Shown piece by piece: positions 17,816 to 27,198 of a DNA stretch of 64,000 nt. The DNA is from Actinobacteria bacterium IMCC19121 (GTDB lineage Bacteria; Actinomycetota; Actinomycetes; Nanopelagicales; Nanopelagicaceae), in assembly GCA_002284895.1 (NCBI GenBank), contig CP015605.1, positions 434,001 through 498,000 of the forward strand. Direction: 5' to 3'. Each line of letters starts with the position of its first letter. Within the stretch, counting starts at the first letter, position 1. A program made the translations under genes and the position numbers. The notes beneath the pieces are model-generated. The model was not told where the DNA came from and made no database searches. It worked only from the letters and a program-made list of their open reading frames with translations.

Positions 17816-18714
17816 GCATCTGGGTGTGTGGTGAAGTATTAATTGATATTTTGCCAACAGGTTCAGTTGTCGGCGGTGGACCAGCAAATACAGCCAAAGC
17901 ACTCGCGCGCTTAAGTTATGAGGTTGATTTTATTGATGGTATTTCAACTGATGCCTATGGAGCCAGTGCACGTAAAGAATTAAGCAGAGATGGTGTGGGT
18001 TTAGGACTATCTCTTTCCAGTGATAAACCCACCTGCACAGCAACTGTTACTTTAGATTCAAAAGGCTCTGCTTCATATGAGTTTCTTATCGATGGCACCG
18101 CAACTTTTGACTTCAACTCTTCTTGGCTGCCTGATCCTGAGCGCTTAAAGCCCTCTGTATTACACATAGGCACTCTTGTAACAATCATTGAGCCTGGAGC
18201 AAGCGTTTTATTTGATTGGGCGCTAAAGGTGGGCGAATTTGCACCGATTGTTTTTGATCCCAACGTCAGAGCTTCTGTGATGGGTGATAGAGCTAAATAC
18301 GCTGCTGCAGTGGAGAAATGGGTCTCTATCTCTTCGGTTGTCAAAGTTAGTGATGATGACATCACTTGGCTTTATCCAAGCGAATCTTTAGATGTTGTTG
18401 CCCATCGCTGGATTGAGGCAGGAGTGAGCTGCGTGGTTATTACACGCGGTGCCAAAGGACTTATTGGCTTCACAGCTTCAGGCATGGAAGAAGTAGATGG
18501 CGTGAAGGTCGATGTGGTGGACACTGTGGGAGCAGGCGATACCGTTGGCGCAATTGTTGTTGAAGGCATTATTAAGCACTCAGTGCATGGCTTGCAGGGT
18601 CAAGTATTAAATGCCGTATTACACAAAGCAGCAATTGCTGCTGGTATTACTTGCTCACGTGCTGGTGCACAACCTCCACGAGCGCACGAACTTATAGATG
18701 CAATGGAGAAGTAA
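17812..18714 (+). CDS. PfkB-family sugar kinase (fructokinase-like)
   Basis: 300 residues, ribokinase fold. G-G-G-P-A-N-T-A-K-A-L-A-R-L near the N-terminus binds the sugar. D-T-V-G-A-G-D-T-V-G-A holds the anion hole and catalytic base (D243). F-D-P-N-V-R is also typical of fructokinases. It phosphorylates a hexose or related sugar with ATP in the cytoplasm. It starts inside the UPF0303 stop codon and ends exactly at the start of the epimerase gene, so co-translation is likely. Fructose is the best guess for substrate, not proven. Confidence 0.85.
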   Translation: MSIWVCGEVLIDILPTGSVVGGGPANTAKALARLSYEVDFIDGISTDAYGASARKELSRDGVGLGLSLSSDKPTCTATVTLDSKGSASYEFLIDGTATFDFNSSWLPDPERLKPSVLHIGTLVTIIEPGASVLFDWALKVGEFAPIVFDPNVRASVMGDRAKYAAAVEKWVSISSVVKVSDDDITWLYPSESLDVVAHRWIEAGVSCVVITRGAKGLIGFTASGMEEVDGVKVDVVDTVGAGDTVGAIVVEGIIKHSVHGLQGQVLNAVLHKAAIAAGITCSRAGAQPPRAHELIDAMEK

Positions 18715-19482
18715 ATGGAATTTATTGATGATGCAGAGTTTCAGATTGCAATTGATAATGACAATGGTGCACGTATTACTTCATTGAAGTGGCGGGACAA
18801 TGAGTTTGCTGTGCCATTTAGAGGACAAGTTCATACATCTGGTTGGTATGCGATGGCGCCGTGGGCTGGGCGCATTAATGAAGGTTTGATTAAAGATGCA
18901 AGCGGACAAGAGTTTCAACTACCAGCAACAATTGATCCACCCCATGCGCTGCATGGGTTTGGCTTGATTTCTTCTTGGCAAGAGATTGGTCCTGGTAGAT
19001 CACTACTTCATCTGCCTGCACCATATAACGGTGCAACCGTTGAGCAATCTATTGAGGTTTTAGATGATGCAGTGCGCTGGTCACTTGAATATGAACCTAA
19101 CGGTTGCGAACTACCTGCTTGGATGGGTTTTCATCCATGGTTTGCTCGTGATTTAGATCGCGGTGGTAGTGCAGAAATTGAGTTTGAAGCACGAGAGATG
19201 CTTATTCGTGGCAGTGATGGAATTCCAACGGGAGAGCGAAGTGCACCAATGCCACAGCCTTGGGATGATGCTTTTACTGGCATTAAAGGCACGCCTGCAG
19301 TTGTTTGGGAAGATGTGGCACGTATTTCTATTGAGTGCGATGCACCTTGGTGGGTTGTTTATACAGAAGATAGTGAAGGTGTGTGTTTAGAGCCCCAGAC
19401 CGCACCTCCTGATGCGCAAAACCTAGGTATTAGTGGTGAGAACTACATCGAAGCTTTATTTGTTTTTGAATCACTTGAATAG
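18715..19482 (+). CDS. Aldose 1-epimerase family protein
   Basis: 255 residues, beginning on the base after the kinase stop. It has the galactose-mutarotase pattern: G-A-R-I-T-S-L-K-W near the N-terminus, W-A-G-R-I, H-A-L-H-G-F-G, a G-F-H-P-W-F around residue 140, and C-L-E-P-Q-T near the end with the catalytic Glu. It interconverts alpha and beta sugar anomers. The protein is shorter than classical GalM (about 340), which is common among actinobacterial homologues. It acts with the adjacent kinase in sugar uptake metabolism. Confidence 0.85.
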   Translation: MEFIDDAEFQIAIDNDNGARITSLKWRDNEFAVPFRGQVHTSGWYAMAPWAGRINEGLIKDASGQEFQLPATIDPPHALHGFGLISSWQEIGPGRSLLHLPAPYNGATVEQSIEVLDDAVRWSLEYEPNGCELPAWMGFHPWFARDLDRGGSAEIEFEAREMLIRGSDGIPTGERSAPMPQPWDDAFTGIKGTPAVVWEDVARISIECDAPWWVVYTEDSEGVCLEPQTAPPDAQNLGISGENYIEALFVFESLE

Positions 19483-19485
19483 ACT
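19480..19485 (+). promoter_or_regulatory. -10 hexamer TAGACT overlapping the epimerase stop codon
   Basis: TAGACT lies 6 nt before ATG 19492, and its TAG is the stop codon of the upstream gene. The same trick recurs at 55102 and 58047. Confidence 0.45.
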
Positions 19486-19491
19486 ACATAC

Positions 19492-20841
19492 ATGATTAAT
19501 CGTGATCGTTTAGCTACTTTGCGTGCAAAAGAAGATACACGCTTTCTTGCACTGCACCCAAAATCAGGAGAGATGTTTAAAGAGGGACAAAAGAACATGC
19601 CTGGTGGAGTGCCAATGTCATGGATGGCTAAGTGGCCAGGTGCATACCCAGTCTTTGTAAAGGAAGCTAAGGGAGCACGATTTAGTGATGTGGATGGCAA
19701 TACTTATATTGATTTTTGTTTAGGTGATACAGGATCAATGACTGGGCACTCACCTGATGCAACAGTTGCAGCTATCCGTGAACAAGTAGGCAAAGGCATT
19801 ACAGCAATGCTTCCAACACAAGATGCTGCCATTGTCTCGGCCGAATTAGCTAAGCGCTTTGGTTTACCGCTCTGGCAGTTCACCGTCTCTGCAACTGATG
19901 CTAACCGTCACGTGATCCGCTATAGCCGCATGATTACGCAGCGCTCAAAAATTATTGTTATTGATCGTTGTTATCACGGCTCTGTTGATGAAACCTTTGC
20001 AACACTAGATTCTGCCGGCAACACAGTTGCCCGTGAGGGAAACATCGGAGCACCCGTTTCACTGGATCAAACAACTCGGGTTGTGGAGTTCAATGACATT
20101 GCAGGAATGGAAAAAGCTTTAGCTCACGGTGATGTTGCAGCTATCTTGATGGAACCTGCAATGACGAATGTGGGAATTGTTTTGCCACAGGCTGGTTATT
20201 TAGAGGCTGTGCAAGAGCTAGCTAAGAAATACGGCACCATCTTGATTATTGATGAGACACATACTATTTCCGTGGGCCCTGGTGGAATGACGGCAGATAG
20301 AGGGCTAAAGCCCGACTTTTTAACGATCGGTAAAGCAATTGCAGGTGGCATACCAACTGGAGTTTTTGGAATGACCCACAAAATCGCTGATGACATCAAG
20401 CGCATGGTCGAGCTTGAAATCATTGATACTGGTGGCATTGGTGGAACCTTGGCTGGTAATGCTCTTTCTCTTGCTTCTATGCGAGCCACTTTAAGTGAAG
20501 TTCTCACTCAAAAGAACTTTGATCACATGATCTCACTTGGCACACGCTGGTCTGATGGCGTGGACGCTTCTATAAAAGAGTTTGATTTGCCATGGACCTG
20601 TAATCGCTTAGGTGCTCGTGGTGAATACATGTTTGGCAAAACTGCCCCTATAACTGGGGCTGATGCTAATAACGCTGGAGATTTTGAACTAGAGCAATAC
20701 ATTCACTTGCGCATGCTCAATGATGGCTTTTTAATCACGCCTTTCCATAACATGGCGCTGATGTGTCCAGACACAACGGCAGCAGATGTTGATGCCCATA
20801 CAAAGGCATTTAGAACTATGTGCCAAGAACTTGTGCAATAG
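19492..20841 (+). CDS. Class III PLP aminotransferase (glutamate-1-semialdehyde aminomutase-like)
   Basis: 449 residues. It shows M-P-G-G-V-P-M-S-W near the N-terminus, D-V-D-G-N-T-Y-I-D-F, Y-H-G-S, I-I-D-E-T-H with the PLP-ring Asp, and the Schiff-base lysine K281 in I-G-K-A-I-A-G-G. HemL proteins are close relatives, but the context is sugar metabolism rather than haem synthesis. The N-terminal insertion and L-I-T-P-F-H-N-M ending match transaminases of unknown substrate. The start is leaderless-like. Annotate as aminotransferase; hemL function is doubtful. Confidence 0.85.
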   Translation: MINRDRLATLRAKEDTRFLALHPKSGEMFKEGQKNMPGGVPMSWMAKWPGAYPVFVKEAKGARFSDVDGNTYIDFCLGDTGSMTGHSPDATVAAIREQVGKGITAMLPTQDAAIVSAELAKRFGLPLWQFTVSATDANRHVIRYSRMITQRSKIIVIDRCYHGSVDETFATLDSAGNTVAREGNIGAPVSLDQTTRVVEFNDIAGMEKALAHGDVAAILMEPAMTNVGIVLPQAGYLEAVQELAKKYGTILIIDETHTISVGPGGMTADRGLKPDFLTIGKAIAGGIPTGVFGMTHKIADDIKRMVELEIIDTGGIGGTLAGNALSLASMRATLSEVLTQKNFDHMISLGTRWSDGVDASIKEFDLPWTCNRLGARGEYMFGKTAPITGADANNAGDFELEQYIHLRMLNDGFLITPFHNMALMCPDTTAADVDAHTKAFRTMCQELVQ

Positions 20842-21063
20842 GGCTATTAAAGGGCCGTAAAGCCGGAACCTTAGGCGGCTGACAATGAGTGGCTCATGTA
20901 CTCAAAAATTCTGGTGAGAGTGTGGCAGGAAAACCTCGTCACGCAGGAGTCAAAAAATAGGAAAGACTCTACTATTGTTTCAGGAACTGCTCGATTGGCT
21001 AAATCTTAGTTTGAAGAGATGAGTCGACTTCGTAGTCTCCTGGATTTTTGAGGGGGTTTCATT
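20842..21063 (+). other. Intergenic region, no gene seen
   Basis: 222 nt between the aminotransferase and the acyltransferase. A weak hairpin (AGCCG ... CGGCT, ~20870-20885) follows the aminotransferase. The rest shows no SRP RNA, tmRNA or riboswitch core I could recognise. A purine-rich GAGGGGG at 21050-21056 is the likely ribosome site of the next gene. Confidence 0.4.
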
Positions 21064-23001
21064 ATTAGCAAAGCAAAATACCGGAGAGACATCCAAGTTC
21101 TCAGAGGTCTAGCCGTGCTTGCAGTAGTCCTATTCCATGCCAAGCAGAGCTTCGTAAGTGGCTACCTTGGAGTGGATGTTTTCTTTGTGATCTCTGGCTT
21201 TGTTGTTACACCCTTAATCTTGCGAATATTTGCCGACCAAGCCAACGGTGAGACCCGGCTATCTAATCTGAGAGATTTTTACAAAAGGCGATTCTTCCGT
21301 CTTGCACCTGCCTTGGCAGTAACTCTAGCTATTTCAGCCACATTAATCTTTTTGCTTGGACCAATCACTGATCATCAAAGGTTTGCCCGACAGGGCATAG
21401 CAACAAGTCTAATTCTAGGCAATGTCGGTGCCTATGAATATTCAGGCGATTATTTCTCTCCAAATCCAAACCCACTGGTTCATACTTGGTCGCTCTCCGT
21501 AGAAGAGCAGATCTATATTTTTTTACCTCTCATTTTGATGCTAATACTTCACAACCGTAGAAGTCTAAAGAAAATCACCGCAGTTGTGTTCGGAGTTACA
21601 TCAGCGCTGAGTTTTGTATCATTTCTAACTCCGACAATTTTAGAGCCTCTATACTCTCGAACAGGCATTGAGCTAGCTTCTCAGTTTTCGTTTTACTCGC
21701 CGATAGACAGGATCTGGCAATTTACACTTGGAGGCCTTGTATTTCTCTTGCTAGACCGGTATGAAAATCGAATAAGAAAAATTCCAAAAAGTATTCATTT
21801 ACTCACCGTACTTACTTTTGTCTTGATCTTATTCGGTCCCATTGCCATTAACCTTAAGGCCAGCTCAATACTCGCTAGTTTGTTTGCAGTGAGTATAATT
21901 TTTTTTAAGTCTCTCGACGTTCTTCCTAATTTTCTGATTAAGAATCTTGAATGGGTTGGTGATCGATCCTACTCGATTTACCTGGTCCATATGCCACTGT
22001 TGTATCTTGGAAAGTACTCATCGGCGACTCTTATTGGGAATGGTGAAAATCGCATCATTCAATCAGCGATAGCTGTACTAATCTCAATATTGCTTGGGGC
22101 TTTGAGCTATTCAAAAATAGAAAATAGATTTCGAGATAAAGGTAAGAGTAACGCCAGTGGTATCAAAACTATCTCGGCCGCCATGGCGCTAACCCTCGTG
22201 CTTCCCCTGCTCCTTTTCATATCTATGAATTTCGGCCAAAAAGCGGGATATTGGGGACTGGATAGAAACATTCAGAAACCGACTTATGCAGGAGAAATAG
22301 ATCCCAATTGTTTGAGGGATTCAAACATTGGTCCGCCATGTACTTATACAACTACAGGCGCTACCAAGACGGCACTTTTGATAGGTGATTCACACGCAGG
22401 TCACATTTCACAGGCGTTTGTTGATGCTGCACAGAGTGCAAATTGGACTGCTGTCGTTTGGGCGCATGGCGGTTGCCATGTCCAGTTTCAAAAAAGTATT
22501 CTTGCTCATGTAACAGATAACTGCATTGCAATAAACAACCAAATGAAATCATGGGTTTTGAAGAATAAACCAGCAGCAATAATTGTCTCACAATATGTGC
22601 ACTCTGATTCGTCTCAAAGCGATTTAAGAAATGCTCTCTCCACTCTTCGCTCGGTGGCCCCAAATATATTACTAATTGAAAACAACCCCGTATTCCCTGA
22701 CAGGAATGATTTTATGGTCTCGCGCCCAATAATCATGGCACCGTATAAACCACCTAAGCAATTTGCGCAGTTTATGATGAAAATAGACGATAAAGACGCA
22801 TCCAACCAGTTGGCCAGATGGGCGAGAAGTAATGAAATTTCTACTATGAATTTCGATGCAATTTTTTGCAAGAGAGGAATCTGTAAAAGGTGGTCAGATG
22901 CAGGATGGTTATATTTGGACGATAATCATTTTTCTGTTGCTGGTGCAGAATTAACAATTCCTAAACTTGTTGATTTCCTAAAAGGTGTTAATAATTCCTA
23001 A
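21064..23001 (+). CDS. OafA-type membrane acyltransferase with C-terminal SGNH domain, probable ATT start
   Basis: About 645 residues. Residues 1-350 form the acyltransferase-3 membrane domain, with Y-R-R-D-I-Q-V-L-R-G-L-A-V, catalytic His in L-F-H-A, and F-Y-K-R-R-F-F-R-L. The C-terminal domain is SGNH-like, with G-D-S-H-A (nucleophile) and D-D-N-H-F-S (catalytic Asp/His). Such proteins O-acetylate surface glycans. The first conventional start, GTG 21115, lies after the conserved YRRDIQVLRGLA segment. The frame opens only after a TGA at 21049, and GAGGGGG (21050-21056) is 7 nt before an ATT at 21064. ATT initiation is therefore the best reading; a truncated gene is the alternative. Confidence 0.8.
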   Translation: MSKAKYRRDIQVLRGLAVLAVVLFHAKQSFVSGYLGVDVFFVISGFVVTPLILRIFADQANGETRLSNLRDFYKRRFFRLAPALAVTLAISATLIFLLGPITDHQRFARQGIATSLILGNVGAYEYSGDYFSPNPNPLVHTWSLSVEEQIYIFLPLILMLILHNRRSLKKITAVVFGVTSALSFVSFLTPTILEPLYSRTGIELASQFSFYSPIDRIWQFTLGGLVFLLLDRYENRIRKIPKSIHLLTVLTFVLILFGPIAINLKASSILASLFAVSIIFFKSLDVLPNFLIKNLEWVGDRSYSIYLVHMPLLYLGKYSSATLIGNGENRIIQSAIAVLISILLGALSYSKIENRFRDKGKSNASGIKTISAAMALTLVLPLLLFISMNFGQKAGYWGLDRNIQKPTYAGEIDPNCLRDSNIGPPCTYTTTGATKTALLIGDSHAGHISQAFVDAAQSANWTAVVWAHGGCHVQFQKSILAHVTDNCIAINNQMKSWVLKNKPAAIIVSQYVHSDSSQSDLRNALSTLRSVAPNILLIENNPVFPDRNDFMVSRPIIMAPYKPPKQFAQFMMKIDDKDASNQLARWARSNEISTMNFDAIFCKRGICKRWSDAGWLYLDDNHFSVAGAELTIPKLVDFLKGVNNS

Positions 23002-23358
23002 ACTTGTCAATCTCCTGAACGCTTTTGTTACACGCTCCATTATCCCGTATCCAGACTTGTAATCGAAAATTGTCTGCCTTATAATTAGTCATCGCGACCC
23101 ATCATCACTCACTAACAGAAATATTGAGAGATATCATGGATCATTAATTTAGAAAGTATTAATGAATCTAGATGTTTAGGTAGTTAAGGATCGAAAAAAG
23201 GCGCAGTTCATCAGCTAATACGAGAAATACATTTATAGTAGTTGATGGCAGAAATAATCAATCAAGATGACTTTGAATTCTTAGTCGGTTAGTGAAGAAA
23301 AAAGTTTCATTCTTTGGACACAGAGGTTGAGCTCTCAGAGTTAATCTCCACTCCCAAG
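23002..23358. other. 357-bp region without an intact gene; possible motif vestige
   Basis: A/T-rich and without a credible ORF. Around 23300-23330, the minus strand reads A-Q-P-L-C-P-K in one frame, resembling the KPVCPKG core of the neighbouring protein family. It may be a decayed 3' end, but the match is short. No convincing terminator is seen for either flanking gene. Confidence 0.3.
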
Positions 23359-25137
23359 CTATTTCTTCTTATAACCCTTTGGACACACAGGCTTAAGAGC
23401 AGTTACCTTCTTGACAACTTTGCCCTTCACGCACGTGATGGTCATCTTCTTGGCTGCTACTGGTTTAAGGATTGGAGCTGGTGCAGCAACTTCTACCGGT
23501 GTTGGTGCTGGTTCTGGAGTAGCAACCACCGTTGGCGCCGGTGTTGGTGTTGGCACAGGAGCTGGCGCTTCTTGAGTCAACTTCACACGAACTGTTGGTG
23601 ACGAGTATGTGTAACCAGCTGCTGAAAGATAGAGCCAACCGTTTTTCTCAGTAACTGCAGTTGTAGCAACTTGTGAAGTACCATCGGAAGAAACGATGCT
23701 GACTGTTGCCGAAATTGGTGCTTTTGAGAAGCCATAGAGACATCTAGCAGCCTCTGAACTTAATACCAGATTGTAGTTTCCGACGTTGAGCTTGCCATTC
23801 TCGTCAAAGTGAGGAGAAGAGACTTTGTAATCAAGTGATTGGGCCTCTTTGTTAAACACTGGAGGGGAAGAGATATACATATTTGCATTGGTTGTAACAA
23901 TGCCATTTAGGCTCTTGTTATCTGATAAACATGCTGAGGTTCCCGAACTCCAAATTTCTTGAGCACTAAGAGTTCTAGCGATCCACATAGATTTACTGCC
24001 AACTGCTTTATCTTTAGCGACCTCGAGCCACCAGAGATATTCTTTAAATGCACTCTCATCATATTGATCAAAGGCCTGCAGGAGTTGAACGCTATCTCGC
24101 CCTTTTCCAAGCTTGTCGTCATAGAGGAAGTCTCCGCCCCAATCCTTCATTGCATAGAGGTAATCGTAGAGACCCTTTGGCATATCCGAATTCTTAACCC
24201 AAGCATTCAAGACTGGAACTGACACAGGACCGCCCTCTACAGAAAAGATTTGTCGTCCAGCTGAATCAGTTGAGATTTTGATTGTTGGATCTAAGAGTCG
24301 ACCATGCATAAAACTAGTGAGCTGAATGCTTGTTCTAATCTCTAATCTGTAACGAACTGCTGTTGGAAGTGGCCAAGCTAATCCGCATTCACCTGTTGTC
24401 CCATCATGTGCACCAATCACAAAGCAACCCATGGTTGGTGAATTTGCGTACCAGGCCTTTCCTGATGAATCTGCTTTTCCAGCTCTTATGCGAATATCTG
24501 GATAGGAAGGGTTCTTATCAACTGACATTGCAAATATTCCTGAATTGAATTGATGAGGATAAAGAAAGGTTTTACCCCCTTCATAACCACCTGGATGGAA
24601 GTACTCAGCAAAAACTAGGAACTTATCGCCGCCTTGATGTGTGATTCCATCAAATGTCCATATAGACGGCAGGCCACCATCTGGAATCTTCACACTCGGG
24701 TCGCCCTTAAAAGTAAAGTCAGATTTCTCAGGGAAATTCACAACGAACTTTCCTGGAATCTCTTTTCCATCTTTGATTGCAGTCACACCGATAATGCAAT
24801 TTGAATCAGCTTCAGTTTTACAAACATCTAATACTGCGTCATACCAAACGTTATCGGCATTTGCACATTTTGGATCTGCGTATGTTTGACACGTAAATGC
24901 CTCTTTTTGTACCCAAGCGCCATTTTTTTGTTCGTAGTACATACCAATCATCCGTGATTGGCGTCCTGTAATACGTCCTGCATCTTCAACTAAAATTCCG
25001 GTGTAACCACCAACGTTTTTAACGGCTGGTCCCTGATCCCAAAACTGCTCGATCGGCTTGTTATCGGCTGCTGCAAAGTTTGGGGCAAGCAAGGCAAAGG
25101 AAAGCAAGGCCATTAAGAGAATCCTAGATTTACGCAT
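23359..25137 (-). CDS. Secreted protein with two-Cys C-terminal module (family member A)
   Basis: 592 residues from ATG 25137; AGGGGAG lies 6 nt upstream, whereas the longer reading to 25185 precedes the signal peptide. The signal peptide is M-R-K-S-R-I-L-L ... N-F-A-A-A. The mature part has a Cys pair C-K-T-E-A-D-S-N-C-I, then T-S-F-M-H-G-R-L-L-D-P-T-I-K, and A-A-R-C-L-Y-G-F-S-K-A-P in a beta-rich C-terminal domain. A Pro/Thr/Ala linker leads to the final ~30 residues: T-I-T-C-V-K-G ... K-P-V-C-P-K-G-Y-K-K-K. No enzyme motif is visible. It is very close to the next gene, including the 5' leader, so the two are recent duplicates. Probably an envelope-associated protein; function unknown. Confidence 0.8.
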   Translation of the reverse strand: MRKSRILLMALLSFALLAPNFAAADNKPIEQFWDQGPAVKNVGGYTGILVEDAGRITGRQSRMIGMYYEQKNGAWVQKEAFTCQTYADPKCANADNVWYDAVLDVCKTEADSNCIIGVTAIKDGKEIPGKFVVNFPEKSDFTFKGDPSVKIPDGGLPSIWTFDGITHQGGDKFLVFAEYFHPGGYEGGKTFLYPHQFNSGIFAMSVDKNPSYPDIRIRAGKADSSGKAWYANSPTMGCFVIGAHDGTTGECGLAWPLPTAVRYRLEIRTSIQLTSFMHGRLLDPTIKISTDSAGRQIFSVEGGPVSVPVLNAWVKNSDMPKGLYDYLYAMKDWGGDFLYDDKLGKGRDSVQLLQAFDQYDESAFKEYLWWLEVAKDKAVGSKSMWIARTLSAQEIWSSGTSACLSDNKSLNGIVTTNANMYISSPPVFNKEAQSLDYKVSSPHFDENGKLNVGNYNLVLSSEAARCLYGFSKAPISATVSIVSSDGTSQVATTAVTEKNGWLYLSAAGYTYSSPTVRVKLTQEAPAPVPTPTPAPTVVATPEPAPTPVEVAAPAPILKPVAAKKMTITCVKGKVVKKVTALKPVCPKGYKKK

Positions 25138-25299
25138 TGCAGCTCCCCTGCTCGATGTAAGACTCAAAGATATCGAGAGGTTCACCGCAAGACCAGGGTT
25201 TATTTATGCGTGAGAATGAAAGTAATTTTGCCTGAGCCCTTTATTAGGGGCGCAGACGGGATAGGCACAGGGCCGGTCTAAGCCCATATCTAACCCAAG

Positions 25300-27075
25300 C
25301 TATTTCTTCTTATAACCCTTTGGACACACAGGCTTAACTGCAGTTACCTTCTTTACTACTTTGCCCTTGATACAAGAAATGGTTGTTTTCTTAATGGGCG
25401 CTGTAGTTACTGTCGGTGTTGGCGTAGGTGTTGCAGTTGCTGTCGGTGTTGGCTCTGGAGTTGGGGTAGGAGTGGGAGTAGGAGTTGGAGCAGGTGCTTC
25501 TTGAGTCAACTTCACACGAACCGTTGGAGATGAATAAGTAAAACCATTAGCTGAAAGATAGAGCCAACCGTTCTTTTCAGTCACAGCAGTTGTTGCAACT
25601 TGAGAAGAACCATCAGATGAAACAATACTGACAGTTGCTGATACTGGAGCTTTAGTAAATCCATAGATGCAGCGCGCTGCATCTGAGTTTAGGATCAAGT
25701 AGTAGTTACCAACATTGAGCTTTCCTGCCTCATTAAAGTGAGGAGACGAGACTTTGTAATCGAGAGATTGGGTCTCTTTGTTAAATGTTGGGGGAGAAGA
25801 GATATACATGCCCGCGTTAGTTGTGACAATGCCCGTCAGGTCTTTAGTACTATTTAAGCAAGAGCGTATTTGATCTCCTGCGCTCCAGATCTCATTTTCA
25901 CTTAGTGTGCGGGCAATCCACATCGTTCTATCGCCCACAGATTTATCTTTAGCAACATCTAGCCACCACAAATACTCTTTAAAGGTCTCTGCGTTGTATT
26001 GGTCAAAGTGCTGCAATAACTGCACGTTGTCACGGCTACTTCCTTTGCCATCGGTGTATACAAAGACCCCGCCCCAGTTAGGCATTGCATACAGGTAGTC
26101 ATAGAGAGCTTTTGGCATCTCTGAGTTCTTAACCCAGGTGTTTACAACAGGCACAGAGACTGAACCAGCTTCAATAGTGAAAAGCTGGTTGCCATTGCCC
26201 TCATTTGAGATTTTGATTGTTGGGTCAAGTAGACGTCCATGCATAAAACTACTGAGAGGAATAGAAGTTCTAATCTCTAAACGGAATCGAACATCTTTAG
26301 GTAATGGCCAGCTCATGGCGCACTCACCTTTATCACCGGTTGCTTGGCATCCATAGTTAGTGCCATCCCACCATGCAGCCTTACCAACTGCATCGGCTTT
26401 ACCTGCTCTGATGCTAAAGGTTGGATAGTCAGGTCCTGCAGGGTTTTTCTCTTTAGTTATTGCAAATATTCCCACATCAAATTTTTGTGGGGCAAAGTTA
26501 GTTATCTTGCTATCCCCGCGTCCAGCACCACCAAGGAAGTAACGTGGATAGACCATGAACTTATCCCCGCCTTGATGGGTGATGCCATCAAAAGTCCACA
26601 GAGATGGCAAGCCACCATCTGGGATATTGAGAGCAGCATTTCCTTTAAAGTTGTATTCATTCTTAGACGGATAACTCTCGGCAAACTTTCCTGTTATCTC
26701 TTTGCCATCTTTAATAGCAGTGACTGCAACAATGCAGTTTGTTTGGACTGTGGATGAGCAGGGCTCCAAGATTGCGTCATACCAAATGTTTTCAGCGTTA
26801 GCGCAGTTGGGATCTGAGTAAGACTTACAAGTAAATGCCTCTTTTTGAACCCAGTTGCCATCTTTTTTCTCAAAGTAGAAACCCACCATGTTGGATTGAC
26901 GTGCTGTGAGCTCAAAAGCATCTTCAACAAGAACGCCGGTGTAGCCACCGACGTTTTTAACTGCAGGTCCTTGATCCCAGAACTGCTCTATTGGCTTGTT
27001 ATCAGCTGATGCAAAGTTTGGGGCAAGCAGGGCAAAGGAAAGGACTGCCATTAATAGAACCCGAGATTTACGCAT
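25300..27075 (-). CDS. Secreted protein with two-Cys C-terminal module (family member B)
   Basis: 591 residues from ATG 27075, same AGGGGAG spacing and signal peptide as the downstream paralogue. Similarity runs the full length: F-W-D-Q-G-P-A-V-K-N-V-G-G-Y-T-G, C-S-S-T-V-Q-T-N-C-I, S-F-M-H-G-R-L-L-D-P-T-I-K, A-A-R-C-I-Y-G-F-T-K-A-P. The linker is a Thr-Pro repeat, prone to slippage at the DNA level. The end is T-I-S-C-I-K-G ... K-P-V-C-P-K-G-Y-K-K-K. About 160 nt separate it from member A, with no strong terminator, so both could be on one transcript or have separate promoters (a GCATAAATA-type element precedes both). Function unknown. Confidence 0.8.
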   Translation of the reverse strand: MRKSRVLLMAVLSFALLAPNFASADNKPIEQFWDQGPAVKNVGGYTGVLVEDAFELTARQSNMVGFYFEKKDGNWVQKEAFTCKSYSDPNCANAENIWYDAILEPCSSTVQTNCIVAVTAIKDGKEITGKFAESYPSKNEYNFKGNAALNIPDGGLPSLWTFDGITHQGGDKFMVYPRYFLGGAGRGDSKITNFAPQKFDVGIFAITKEKNPAGPDYPTFSIRAGKADAVGKAAWWDGTNYGCQATGDKGECAMSWPLPKDVRFRLEIRTSIPLSSFMHGRLLDPTIKISNEGNGNQLFTIEAGSVSVPVVNTWVKNSEMPKALYDYLYAMPNWGGVFVYTDGKGSSRDNVQLLQHFDQYNAETFKEYLWWLDVAKDKSVGDRTMWIARTLSENEIWSAGDQIRSCLNSTKDLTGIVTTNAGMYISSPPTFNKETQSLDYKVSSPHFNEAGKLNVGNYYLILNSDAARCIYGFTKAPVSATVSIVSSDGSSQVATTAVTEKNGWLYLSANGFTYSSPTVRVKLTQEAPAPTPTPTPTPTPEPTPTATATPTPTPTVTTAPIKKTTISCIKGKVVKKVTAVKPVCPKGYKKK

Positions 27076-27198
27076 TGCAGCTCCCCTGCCAGATGTAAGA
27101 CACAAAGATATCGAGGGGTTCACCGCATCGCCAAGGTCTATTTATGCATGGCGGCGCATTAACTTTGCCAATTAGCCGGAGTTTTTGGCTAAAGAAGC

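Noticed and set aside
19492-20841. Calling the aminotransferase HemL
   Set aside because: Motifs fit class III enzymes in general; the sugar-gene context and the missing haem genes do not support HemL.
20842-21060. Riboswitch or SRP RNA before the acyltransferase
   Set aside because: I found no conserved core of SRP domain IV, TPP, SAM, glycine, cobalamin or c-di-AMP classes.
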